Origin: Thermothelomyces thermophilus ATCC 42464
Taxonomy: Eukaryota > Ascomycota > Sordariomycetes > Sordariales > Chaetomiaceae
NCBI RefSeq assembly: GCF_000226095.1
Contig: NC_016476.1
Span: 620,001-684,000 of the forward strand
Length of the DNA: 64,000 nt
Reading direction: 5' to 3'
Shown here: positions 50,001 to 61,286 of the stretch, piece after piece
Layout of the letters: each line of letters starts with the position of its first letter
How positions within the stretch are numbered: position 1 is the stretch's first letter
Program-made: the position numbers and the translations under genes
Notes under the pieces: model-generated
Databases searched by the model: none
What the model was told of the DNA's origin: nothing
What the model saw: only the letters and a program-made list of their open reading frames with translations

Positions 50001-52821
50001 TTAATAGAGAGAACAGCTATCGGCGATTTAGCTCGTTCCTTCTATCGCGATATCGATATCGTTATACTGCCTCTTCTAGAGTCTATAGGAGTCTGTCTAC
50101 TACTATCCGTCTCTTATAGTAGATCTATAGGATATGCCTTCCCCTAAGCATTGTCTACTTACGATCCTTATATACTTCCTATCTTGTTAGTTAAATATAA
50201 CTCTATTCGGGGTTATAGGTAGCTACTATTCTTCTAGCTAATATCTAGGTTATAATCTTTATACTATAATAACCTTAATATTATATCTTTATCGTTACCT
50301 ATATCTATAATACTAAATATAACTACTATAGTCTTCCCTACTATAGTAATATCGATTAGTTTAGTCTCCCTATATACCTATTATATCGGAAATAGCCCTT
50401 TGACTATGCTATATTTCTGCTTTATTCTCTAAGGTATCTATAGTTAATTTATAAGCGTCAGTAAAATCAGGTTTATCTCTACTCTACTATCTACTAGTAC
50501 AAGCATTTCGTGCTATTTCCATTATGCTATTATCTATAGTCGCTTGTCCTGCCGCCATCGTCTAAAGATTATGGCGATTTCCTATGTTTCTGCTAGGAGG
50601 TCTCGATATAGTGGTCTCTTATACTAGTTCCTCCTATACTATACTACTACTCGCCGTTACACGGGCGTTAATAGTTTCCGGGCCCTTCGAAGGGCCTTAA
50701 CCCGTTTCCTAGGTCAGTGCTAACCTCTTTAGTTATTTGGCTAATAGCGGCTTTATCGATCGTGCTTATTTCTGTAAGCTATTAAATGCTTGTAGCTTTT
50801 TACTATTAAGTCCGTTCTGCTTTTCATTATATGTTCTATAGCTTCATCTAGAGCTCCCGAATTCGCGATTTCTCTTTGTCTACATAATAAAGGTAATCAT
50901 TACTCTAGTATAAGTCCTATATGTCTTATCCTATTCTGTAGTACCTAGGCTAGGCTTGTCTTAGAACTATTGTAATACCTTCTGGATCGTAGGCTTCGAT
51001 CTTCTAGAGCAATTCGGCCGCTCTATTTCCTATATTATAGACCTATTCTATAGGGCGTAAGCTTCTATCCTTATTTCCTTGTTAGGTCGGCTAGTAATTG
51101 TTTTCGAATTTGTTGTAAAAGTAGTATTGGTATCTATATACTATACACTAGAACTAGGGCACTTATATATATGCCTTGTATTAAGGATATAGTTATATAG
51201 CGTTGCCTAGGAGATATTAGAATTCTTTCTTAAATCTTTCCTATTGTATATAGACTATAGGTACCCCAATGCTAAGGTAGGAGTATTTCTTCTAGTAGCT
51301 TTCCTATATATACTTATCTTTTCTATGGTTCATACACGTAAATTAGTATTCTAGGTTCTATATATCGTTACTAAGTTACTAATTATCAAGGTACTTAGCG
51401 TAGCTATTAGGCCTATTATATATTATAGGCTATCCTCCTTTAATAGTTTCTACGATACGTCAGAGTTCCCTTATCTTGTCCCTTATCTCATTACTCTACT
51501 AGGCAAGTCAAGTCAAGCGTCTATCCCGTTTATATAGTTCTATATTAAGTCGGAAAACTTCATTACGGTACTATTCGATTCGTTCCCAGAGGAATAGAAT
51601 ATTAGGTCTAGGTCTTTCGATTCCTTAGGTATTAGTTATCTACGATCTATCCTGCCTCTATATGACTATAAAACCCTACTACCTCAAGGCTAAGAGAATC
51701 GAAATTAGCGGTACGTATTCTCTTGCCGTATCCCATTTAGCAAGACCTATCTCTAGGTCTATAGTGATTAATTCGGAGTACGGTGCTTATTCGTCTTTAC
51801 CATTGCCATTATATCCAAGACTATCTATATTACTACCCCTATCTTTGTAGCTTATGGCTACTACTTTAATAACGTCCTTAGTAGTTTTGTTAATAGCTGT
51901 AATTTCCTTTCTAGGGACTATCTTCTACCCTTTCTTTAGGCTTCGACATTCTTGCTTATAGTGCCCTTTCTTTCTATAGTTATAGTAGGTAATATTGGAC
52001 TTGTCTTTAGTCGTCTTCTTCTAGTCTTACTTCTATGCTATATCTATATCTATAGCTTTAGGGTATATCCTATACAAGGTACTAACGTACACTTACTTTT
52101 TCTTATTATTAGCCTTAACCGTAGTTCTATTTATTTGACCTCGTTTCCACTACTCCTATATATAGAGTCGATTATTAATTCTAATAGCCTATATAATGTA
52201 TTTATCTAGGGTCTCGGGCCGATTATACTTATATAGCTTGTCTTTAACTTTTTCCTTTAAGCTATTATAGAACAATTATATTAATACCTTATTATTAAGC
52301 TAAGACTTAAATATATCCTATCTAAACTATATAGCATAAGAGGCTACTAACTTAGTCTATCGGAGATTAGTAAGTCTTTCTTATATATAAATCTTCTTAT
52401 CTTTATTACTAAAAACCTTCTCAAGCTCTTCTTCGAAACGGTTATAGGATTAAAAGACTGCTTATATAAATGCGTCTCGGTCATCTTCGTCTTCCTTAGT
52501 AAGATAGTCATTCTATATAGGCTTAAACTATCTAAGTACCTTGCCCTCTAGTCTTATAGTTATATAGAGGACTTTAGCTTTATCGTCTAGAAACTTGTCA
52601 TTATTAAGCTAGAAGTAGGATTAGAGGTTTATTAGGAATCCTATAAGATCTTCCTTAGTTCCTCTATATTTGCTAGGTAGTTCGATCCTAATATAGCTTA
52701 CTTTAGCGCCCTTAAGTACCTTGATTTTAGTATAGGCCTCGTTAACTAGTTTCTATAAGTGCTTTTTGCCGTTCTCGAGTTCTTTAATTCGAGCTTAAGT
52801 AGCCTTATCTCTCTAGTCTAA
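47044..52821 (-). pseudogene. pol and most of gag, element C2
   Basis: Pol starts at a Met codon at 50506 (protease V-D-S-R-A-E-I-N) and reads leftwards. A 92-codon open stretch at 47521-47243 is the integrase C-terminus with K-V-G-P-F-V-I-K-E (GPY/F-type module). Gag reads from 60537 through the B3 insertion into 52821; the B3 insert plus duplication is 7608 bp, a multiple of three, and gag/pol again differ by -1. Many RIP stops. Confidence 0.78.
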
Positions 52822-53275
52822 TGTGACGAACCCAGCTTAGACTTCTTCTAAAAGGGTTCAGACGGAGGTGAATTAAGCGGGACAAGCGTACAGGTCGTCT
52901 GAGGGATTCGGTAAAGCCAAAAGGTTCATAACAACACTAGAGTTGTCTCCTACAATGGTCAGTGATGCTTAGTATAAATACCAGTAATTGTAGGTTAGGT
53001 TGCTATCACTAGTGAACTCCTAGAGTCTACTATAACGAGTGACTAGCTAGCTATATATATATAATTATCTGTCCCTCTTCAATAGTTATCACCAGTACTA
53101 TTTCTCCTTTCACTCCGTAATTCCGTGTTATTGACGGTGACATGTTATTATCACCAGTGAAGACCTTAGTCTTGGTAGTAATAATCTTCTGATTGGTCCG
53201 TTAAGTGATTAGCTATCGGAATATCCCGCGTCCTAGCTACAGCCTGCCAGGCCGTCTATATACTTATCTGTGACA
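52822..53275 (-). repeat. 3' LTR of B3 (454 bp)
   Basis: B type with a 6-bp TAGGTT duplication relative to B1/B2. Carries the AAGAC/GTCTT palindrome, ATTGG box and TATATATATA. Confidence 0.9.
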
Positions 53276-53402
53276 TAATGCCCCTCCTTTAAGGCTTTCG
53301 ACCCGAAAGCCCTCTTAGGCTGTTTTAAATAGCGCTAATAACCCTTTGCTTATAAGTACTGTATTCTTCCTATTTCTACGTTGTGGTCGCTATGTTGATA
53401 AA

Positions 53403-54057
53403 ATGCCGATAGAGAAACGGAAGTTACATTCTACACATTACCGTGCTTCCCTTGCTTAGAACATTGCTAAGAATGGTTTTATCGTTATGCTTTGCTCTTG
53501 GTGTATATTGTAAGGCCTTATCTATGAAATGATCGCACGTACGAAGTATTACAAAGCCTACATTCGTCGAGGTCGTTCTTATAATAGCTTTAGCATACCG
53601 CTTTCTTCCTATAAGCACGTCTCCTTTTTTTTTTTTTTGAATGTAATTCCTAATGTTCGCTCTAGTGGATCGCATTCTCTAGGAGCAGCATTATATTAAG
53701 GATACTAAACGTCGTACTAAACTTGAGCTAGATAAATCTTAACGCTGTCTAGAAAAAGCCTAGCACGAGTTGTCCGAAAAGCTTATATAGCTCTAGCGTC
53801 TTCGTCAGTAGAAGGAGTTTTTAGTAGAGAAAGGTGCTAATATAGTAGCACGTGGTCTATCGACCTTAGACGAGTTAGAGGAGGTTAAGCGGCAAGAGCG
53901 GCAAGAGGCGCCTGCTATGCCCTCGTTATAGATTAATGATGCTATCGATGCTATTAACTAGGGCGCCGTCTTTAGTTCTGTCCTAGGTTTTCCTTTAGTC
54001 GATCTAGGTTCTGCTGGTAGAACTGTTCTAGTTTCTTAGGGCAGTTTAAATTCTTGA
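53403..54057 (+). pseudogene. Antisense Zn-cluster gene, B3 copy (B type)
   Basis: Intact ATG at 53403. N-terminal M-P-I-E-K-R-K parallels B1 and D1. Cluster spacing C-x2-C-x6-C-x8-C-x2-C-x6-C reads Cys, Cys, Tyr, Tyr, Tyr, Tyr. A 14-T run ends at 53638 and the frame is then one base off, as in B1. Afterwards the C-terminal part reads to TGA at 54055-54057 in a second frame. The tail contains G-R/A-V-F-S-x-V-L-G-F-P-L-like residues, similar to D1. Confidence 0.75.
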
Positions 54058-57000
54058 CTAGTTCCTATAAGTTGTCCTCTAGTCTAAAATCGAGCTATTT
54101 GATTAGATACTATAGTTCCCTATTAATAATATATAAATCTAGAATTTCTTTGATGTCCTATTCTTCTTCTTTGTCCTTTGCTTCGATATTTATAGTAACC
54201 TTGGCGTTCTTCGGTACTAGTTCGAGAAGTAAAATATAAAAAACATCCGTCTGTAATCACATAGATGATAATAACGATAGTTAATAGTTAGATATCGAGA
54301 TTTATTCCTTGATAACAAAGGGTCTAACCTTTTTAAAGTCTAGTTTCGTACTTAGTCGTTTGGTTTATAAGTTTCGTACAATTAGGTAGACTTTGTCTCC
54401 CCTCTCTAGGCAAGGTCCCTCGAGCCTATATTTGTTATAGTAGTCCTTCATTCTAGTTCTGACAAACTTAAGTTTGTTTTTAAGCTTCTCGTATAGTACG
54501 TACATTTGTTCTGCTTTGACTGCTACTCTTGGCACTATGATCTCTGGTCCTTGCCTAAGGTCTGCTTTATATCTGTAGTTCGTAAAGAACGGTATGACTT
54601 TGGTCGTTTCTGTTAGTATTATATTGTAAGCGAGTTATGCTATTGGTAACAGTATAACCTAGTCATCTTACTAGTAGTTGACGTAAGAACGAAGGTACTG
54701 CTCGATAACTTGGTTTAGTCGTTCTGTTTGTCTATTAGTCTGTAGGTAATATGCCGTTAATAGCTTACTATTGACGCCTAATCGTTATATTAACACTTGC
54801 TAGAACTTTGATACGAACTTGATATCTCTGTCGGTGATCCATTCCTGTAGCTAAGCGTGCACTAATGTGACTTGCCGATAGATCACGTCTGCCAGCTATT
54901 CAGCTGTCTAGGACTCCTTATAGGGAAAGAAGTATGCCTATTTAGTCAGGCGATCTACTATAGTGAGAATACTATTGTAGATTACCCCTGTGGCCGTGTC
55001 CTTGGATTCCAGCAGCTTCGTAATGAAGTCTATCGTAACTAAACTCTATAGTTTGTCGGCTATTAGTAGTAGCTAAAGTAGCCTATACGGCTTGTATCGT
55101 GCTATTTTACTTTGATTATAGATGTTATAGCTCTATATAACTTCCTTAACTCGTGTCGTTAACTATGGAAAGTCGTAGTGTTTCTTGACTTGTACGATAG
55201 TCTTCGTAACTCCTTTATATCCTCTAAGTTTCGACTCGTAGAGTTCTCGAATCATTTATAGCTATTGATCTTTGTCGTAGATATACGCTTTGCCGCGGTA
55301 CTAGAGTTTCCTATCTTTTTCTTTCACTTTATTAGGTACCACTAGTCTAGGTATTGCTTAATATTATACCTTGTTAATCCTTTCTTCTTAAAAGATTACG
55401 TAACATTCTAGGAACGAGTCGAGTAGATCGTCTTCTATAGGTGTCTACGTTTTGTGATGTAGCGTTCCATCTATTTGTTCCTTAAATAACGGTGGCGTTA
55501 TTTTTGTTCGTCTTTCTATATAATCTGTTTGTCGGCTTAAGGCGTCCGCTTGTATGTTCTCTTTACCCTTCTTATAGCGGATCTTAAAATTAAATTCCAT
55601 AAGGAATTCTACCTATTATATTTGTCGTCTGTTAAGCTCCTTTATCATTATAAAGTATCGCAAATTCTTATAATCTATATATACTTGTACTAGTTTAATT
55701 GTATTACTAAGGTATAGTTACTATTCCCTGAAAGCTTTGACAATCGTAAGTAGTTCCTTATTATAGATCGGATAATTGAGATATAGTCTATCGAGCTTCT
55801 TTGAAAAGAAGGCTATAGGATATAGCTTCCCTTGTTCGTCTCATTGTCCCAATTGTCCTCTAATGGCATAGTCTGAAGCGTCCGTTTCCACCTTAAATGG
55901 CTTCTTAGGGTCTAGTAGCACTAATACTAGATCTTTAGTAATGGCGTCACGGATCTACGTAAATGCTTACTCGTATTGCTCTTCTTATTAGAATTTAGCG
56001 TTCTTCTTAGTAAGTTTATATAAAGGTCGTACGATTGCTCTAAAGTTCCTAATAAACATCCAATAGAAGTTTATAAACCCGATGAAACTTTGTACTTCTA
56101 TGACTAACGTCGGTTGTAGCTAATCCTTGATAGCTTCGACCTTTAAAGGTTCTATCCGGATTTGTCCTAGGGATATCTCGTATCCTAAAAACACCGTCTT
56201 CCTAACGTGGAATTTGCTCTTTTCCTTATTAACTAATAGCTTGTACGCGTGTAACGTATCTAGTACTGCTCTCATGTACTTCTAGTGTTTATCTATCGTT
56301 TTAGAGAAGATAAGTATATTGTCGAGATAATATATTGTAAATTTGTTAAGAAAGAATCGGATAGCTTGATTAATCAGGGCTTAGAACGTTGCTAGCGCGT
56401 TTGTAAGTCTAAATGGCATGATAAGGTACTTGTAATAGCCATAGGGTATCCTAAAGGCCGTTTTTTACTTGTCGCCTTCTTTGATCTATATATAGTTGTA
56501 AGCCGATAGCAAGTCAAGACACGTAAAATATTAGGCTCCTGCTAACTAATCTTAGAGCTGTAAGATTAGCGGTAATAAGTATTGGTTTTTCACGGTCTGT
56601 TTGTTAAGTTACTAATAGTTAATATATAACCGTAGCTTTCCGTCTTTCTTAAGCACAAATAGGATTAGGTAGCCTACTAGCGATGTCAATAGGCAGATAT
56701 ATCCTCTTCGAAGGTTTTCCTCTAAATATCGCTTAAGTTCTTCATTCTATATCTAGCTTGTATAGTAAATCTTAAAGAACTTTAGTCGTGCTCCTTCCTT
56801 AAGCTTGATCTTGTAATCCTATAGGCCGTATTCTAGTAATCCTTCTAGATGCTTCGGTTCGAATGCTAGGTATCCTTTGTATTCCTCTAGTACTTCCCTA
56901 GTCTTGTCTTGTTTCTTGGCTTTCTAATAGTATATAAACTTGGTTCTATCTATAGCGATGCTAGCGATTTCTCCTATCTTAACCTACTACTCTAGTTATA

Positions 57001-57520
57001 GTGCTCTGCATTTATTAACGGAGAGAATAGCTATCGGCGATTTAGCTTGTTCCCCCTGTCATAACGTCGGTGTTATTATACCGCTTCTTCTAGAGTCCGT
57101 AGTGGTCTGCCTGCCATTGTCCATCTCTTATAGTAGATCCGTAGGATATACCTTCCCCTAAGCATCGTCTGCTCGCGATCCTTACGCGCTCCCTATCTTG
57201 CTAGTCAAATACGACTCCGTTTAGGGTCACAGGTAGCTACAATTCTTCTAGCTAATGTCCGGGTCGTAATCTTTATACTATGGTAATCCTAATATTATAT
57301 CTTTGTCGTTGCCTATATTTACGATGTTAAATACGACTACTATGGTTTTCCCTGCTATAGTGATGTTGATCGGTTCGGTCTCTCTATATACCTATTATAT
57401 CAGAAATGGCTCTTTAACTATGCTATACTTCCGCTTCATTCTCTAGGGTATCTGTAGCTAATTTACAAGTGTTAGCGAAATCAGGTTTATCTCTACTCCA
57501 CTATCTACTAGTACGAGCAT
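53972..57520 (-). pseudogene. pol, element B3
   Basis: Met at 57520 to TAA at 53972: 3549 nt, identical in length to B1 pol, so no net indel. Protease, RT (YLDD region near 56330 decayed), RNase H, integrase and chromodomain occur in the usual order. Its last 86 bp overlap the antisense gene, the same overlap as in B1. Inactive through RIP stops. Confidence 0.82.
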
Positions 57521-59943
57521 TTCGTGCTATTTCTATTATATTGTTATCTATAATCGCTTATCTTACCACTGTCGTCTAAAGATTGCGGCGATTTTCTATA
57601 TTTCTGCTAGGAGGTCTTAATATAGTGGTCTCTTATGCCAGTTCCTCCTATACTACGCTACCACTTGCCGCTATATAGGCATTAATGGTTTTTGGGCCCC
57701 TCGAAGGGCCCTGACCCGTTTCCTAGGTTAGTACTAATATCTTTAGTTATTTGGCTAATAGTAGCTTCGTCAATCGTACTCATTTCTATAAGCTATTAAG
57801 TGCTAGCAACTTCCTACTATTAGGTCCGTTCTACTTTCTGTCGTACGTGCTATAGCTTCATCTGAAGCTCCTGGATCCGCGATTTTTTTTCGTCCGCGTG
57901 GTAGAGGCAGTCGTTACTTCGGCACGAGTCCTATATGTCTCGTCCTGTTCCGCAGTGCCTAGGCTAGGCTCGTTTTGGTACTACCGTAATGCCTTCTAGA
58001 TTGCGGGCTTCGATCTTCCAGAGCAATTCGGCCGCTCTATTTCCTATATTATAGACCTATTCCATAGGGCGGAGGCTTCTATCCTCATTTCCTTGTTGGG
58101 TTAGCCAGTGATTGTTTTTAAATTTGTCGTAAAAGTGGTATTAGCATTCGTATGACATATACTAGAACCAGGGCACTTGTATATATGCCTCGTGTTGTAG
58201 GTATAGTCACGTAGCGTTGCCTAGAAGGTATTAGAACTCTTTTCTAAATCCTTCCTAATATATATAGGCCGTAGGTACTCTAATGCTAAGGTAAGAGTGT
58301 TTCTTCTAGTAGTTTTCCTATATACGCTTATCTTTTCCGTAGTTCATATATATAAACTAGTACTTGGGGTTCTATACGTCATAGCTAAGTTGCTAATCGT
58401 TAAAATGCTTGGTATAGCTATTAGGCCTATCGTACGTCATAGGCTATTCCCCTTTAATAGTTTCTATAATACGTCGGAGTTCCCTTATCTCGTCCCTCAT
58501 TCTATCGCTCTACTAGGTAAGTCAAATCAAGCATTCATCCTATTCGTATAGTTCTATGTTAAGCTAGAAAACTTCGTTATAGTACTATTCGATTTGTTCC
58601 TAGAGGAATAGAATATTAGGTCTAGGTCTTTCGATTCCTTAGGTATCGGTTGTCTACGATCTATCCCGCCTCTATATAACTATGAAATCCTACTGCCTTA
58701 GGGCTAGGAGAATCGAAATTGGTGGTATATACTCTCCTACCGTGTCCTATTTGGTAAGACCTATCTCTAGGTCTATAGTAACTAGTTCGGAGTATAGTGC
58801 TTGTTTGTCTTTACTATTACTGTTACGTCTAGAACTGTCCGTGTTACTGTCCCTATTCTCGTAGCTTGTAGCCGTTACTTCGATAATATCCTTGGCGGTT
58901 TTATTAATAGCCGTAATTTCCTTTCTAGGGACTAGTTTCTAGTCTTTCTTTAGGCTTTGACATTTTCGTTTATAGTGTCCTTTCTTTCTATAGTTATAGT
59001 AGGTAACGTTAGACTTGTCTTTAGCCGTCTTCTTCTTGTCCTGCTTCTATGCTACGTCTATATCTATAGCTCTAGGATATGTCCTATGCGATATGCTAAC
59101 ATATGTTCGTTTTTTCTTATTATTAGCCTTAACTATAGTTCTATTCATCTGACCTCGTTTCTGCTACTCTCATATATAGAGTCGATCATTAATTCTAATA
59201 GCCTATATAATATATTTATTCAGGATTTCAGGCTAGTCATACTTATATAGCTTATCTTTAACCTTTTTCTTTAAGCTATTATAGAATAGTTATATTAATG
59301 CCTTATTATTAAGCTAAGACTTGAGTATATCCTATCTAAACTATATAGTATAAGAGGCTACTAACTTAGTCTATCGGAGATTAGCAAGTCTTTCTTATAT
59401 ATAAATCTTCTTGTCTTTGTCGCTAAAAACCTTCTAAAGCTCTTCTTCAAACTAGTCATAGGATCAAAAGACTACCTATATAAACGCGTCTTGGTCGTCT
59501 TCGTCTTCCTTAGTGAGATAGTCGTTCTACGTAGGCTCGAACCATCTAAGTGCCTTGCCCTCTAGTCTTATAGCTATATAGAGGCCTTTAGCTTTGTCGT
59601 CCGGAAACTTATCGTCATTGAGCCGGAAGTAGGATCGGAGGTTCGTTAGGAATCCTACAAGATCCTCCTTAGTTCCTCTGTATTTGCCAGGTAGTTTGAT
59701 CTTGATACGGCTCGCTTTGGCGCCCTCGAGTGCCTTGATTTTAGCATAGGCCTTGTTAACCAGCTTCTGCGAGTGCTTTTTGCCGTTTTCAAGTTCCTTA
59801 ATCTAAGCTTATATAACCTTATCTCTCTAGTCTAACTCCTAAATCTGCTACTAGAGTTGACCAAGCTAGGTAAGCAGCTGTTCGGCCGTGACGTTGGTAG
59901 CTATATCGATGTCGAGGTCGAAATCACCTCCGTTCTAAGCCAT
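57521..59943 (-). pseudogene. gag, element B3
   Basis: ATG intact at 59943-59941, followed by A-stop-N-G-G-D-F-D-L-D (stop from CAG). Capsid and CCHC blocks align with D1 gag. Relative to pol the frame is -1. The end is not defined because of RIP stops. Confidence 0.72.
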
Positions 59944-59970
59944 GATAGAACAAAGGGAGTGATAGCAACG

Positions 59971-60424
59971 TGTGACGAACCTAGCTTAGACTTCTTCTAA
60001 AAGGGTTTAGACGGAGGTGAATTAAGCGGGACAAGCGTATAGGTCGTCTAAGGGATTTAGTAAAGCCAAAAGGTTTATAATGATACTAGAGTTATCTCCT
60101 ACAATGGTTAGTAATACTTAGTATAAATACTAGTGATTGTAGGTTAGGTTGCTATTACTAGTAAACTCCTAGAGTCTACTATAACAAGTAACTAGCTAGC
60201 TATATATATATAATTATCTATCCCTCTTTAATAGTTATTACTAGTACTATTTCTCCTTTTACTCCGTGATTCCGTGTTGTCGACGGTGATATGTTATTAT
60301 CACTAGTGAAGACCTTAGTCTTGGCAGTGATAATCTTCTGATTAGTCTGTCAAGTGATTAGCTGTCGGAATGTCCCACGTCCTGGCTACAGCCTGCCGGG
60401 CCGTCTATGTGCTTATCCGTGACA
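59971..60424 (-). repeat. 5' LTR of B3 (454 bp)
   Basis: Partner of 52822-53275; differences seen by eye are transitions. Its outer end GTGACA is followed by TCTAA. Confidence 0.9.
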
Positions 60425-60537
60425 TCTAACTCCTAGATTTACTAATAGAGTTAACTAAGCTAGGCAAGCAGCTATTTGGCTATAACGTTAGTAGCTATGT
60501 CAATGTCAAGGTCGAAGTCACCTCCGTTCTAAACTAT
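60425..60537 (-). pseudogene. gag N-terminus, element C2
   Basis: Start codon ATA (former ATG) at 60537-60535; continues into 52821 once B3 is removed. The first five bases are the B3 target duplicate. Reads A/V-x-N-G-G-D-F-D-L-D like the other copies. Confidence 0.75.
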
Positions 60538-60564
60538 AATAAAACAAAGGGAGTGGTAATAACG

Positions 60565-60740
60565 TATGACAAACCTAACTTAGACTTCTTCTAAAAGGGT
60601 TTAGACAAAGGTAGATTGAGCAGGACAAGTAGGTAGGTTATCTAAGGGATTTGGTAAAGCTAAAGGGTTTATAACAACACTAGAGTTATCTCTTATATTA
60701 ATTAGCAATGCTTGGTATAAGTACTATGATTATAATTATT
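60565..60740 (-). repeat. 5' LTR of C2, inner fragment
   Basis: U5-side part of the C2 5' LTR (starts TATGACAAACC), cut by element A at 60740. Flank TTATT at 60736-60740 should be the A target duplicate; its partner is beyond the window. Confidence 0.85.
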
Positions 60741-60955
60741 TGTGACGAACCCAACTCAGACTGCTTCTGAAAGGGTCCAGACGGAGGTGGGTGAAGCGGG
60801 ACAAGCAGGCAGGTCGTCTGAGGGATTCGGTGAAGCCAAAGGGTTCACAACAACACTTAGAGTTGTCTCTCACAGTAATCAGCAATGCTTGGTATGAGTA
60901 CTGTGATTGTGATTGTTACCACTGGTGAACTCCCAGAGTTCGCCAGAACGAGTGA

Positions 60956-61109
60956 CTATATACAATTTCCTTGTCCTTTCCCCCTTGAGTCTTGATCGTG
61001 CGATCGCTGCTGCGATCCTGCGATCGTTACCCAAGTGCTCGTCTTGATCGAAGTGCGATCACTGCGATCACTTCCTGATTGGTCCTTAGGTCTTGTGGTT
61101 CCTGATTGG
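60956..61109 (-). promoter_or_regulatory. LTR promoter of A: TATA and two CCAAT boxes
   Basis: On the element strand, CCAAT boxes at 61109-61105 and 61082-61078 precede ATTGTATATAG (60966-60956) by roughly 115-145 bp. The same CCAAT-then-TATA order is seen in B and D LTRs despite unrelated intervening U3 sequence. The CCAAT pair also faces the antisense gene about 180 bp away, so a two-way promoter is plausible but unproven. Confidence 0.6.
60999..61069. repeat. TGCGATC direct repeats in A U3
   Basis: Five copies of TGCGATC at 60999, 61011, 61019, 61054 and 61063, with two more GATC sites nearby. Clustered between CCAAT and TATA, the usual place for enhancer or operator sites. Absent from B and C U3; D has a GTGATC version. 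Confidence 0.7.
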
Positions 61110-61154
61110 TTCTGTGCGCCTTGCCGGGTCGCCTTATGCAGCCAAATCGTGACA

Positions 61155-61170
61155 CGATGCCCCTCCTTCA
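61155..61170 (-). other. Polypurine tract of A
   Basis: On the element strand TGAAGGAGGGGCATCG directly precedes the LTR start TGTCACG. This is the expected plus-strand primer position. Confidence 0.78.
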
Positions 61171-61286
61171 GGTCTTTCGTCCTCGAAAGACTCCGGTCCG
61201 TTTCAAATAGCGCCATCATCCCCTGTCTGTACGTAATTGCGTTTCTCAGTTTCTTCCTTCCTTTGCCTTCCCACGATGTTGTCGAG

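Larger units (their letters stand above)
52822..60424 (-). mobile_element. Ty3/gypsy element B3, complete
   Basis: 7603 bp, two 454-bp B-type LTRs, perfect target duplication TCTAA (52817-52821 and 60425-60429), nested in C2 gag. It keeps original ATG codons for gag (59943) and the antisense gene (53403). RIP-damaged elsewhere. Confidence 0.94.
38300..60740 (-). mobile_element. Ty3/gypsy element C2, split by D1, B3 and A
   Basis: Minus-strand C-type element inserted in the LINE (left flank TATAG at 38295-38299). Its pieces are 38300-38702, 46199-52821, 60430-60740 and the rest beyond the A element outside the window. D1 sits in its 3' LTR, B3 in its gag, A in its 5' LTR. RIP-damaged. Removing D1 and B3 with one target duplicate each restores continuous LTR and gag. 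Confidence 0.9.
60741..61154 (-). repeat. 3' LTR of A (414 bp)
   Basis: TGTGACGAACC to CGTGACA on the plus strand. The left ~200 bp (U5/R side) match the B, C and D LTRs; the right part (U3) is unique. Contains TATATA at 60957-60962, TGCGATC repeats and two ATTGG boxes. Confidence 0.92.

Noticed and set aside
53424-53675. 83-codon minus-strand open run
   Set aside because: Complement of the B3 antisense gene, whose plus-strand reading matches B1 and D1.
61035-61286. 84-codon N-terminal extension of the antisense gene in A
   Set aside because: The sequence is LTR U3 and polypurine region; RIP-damaged homologues start at the equivalent of 61287 and their upstream sequence is not conserved as protein.
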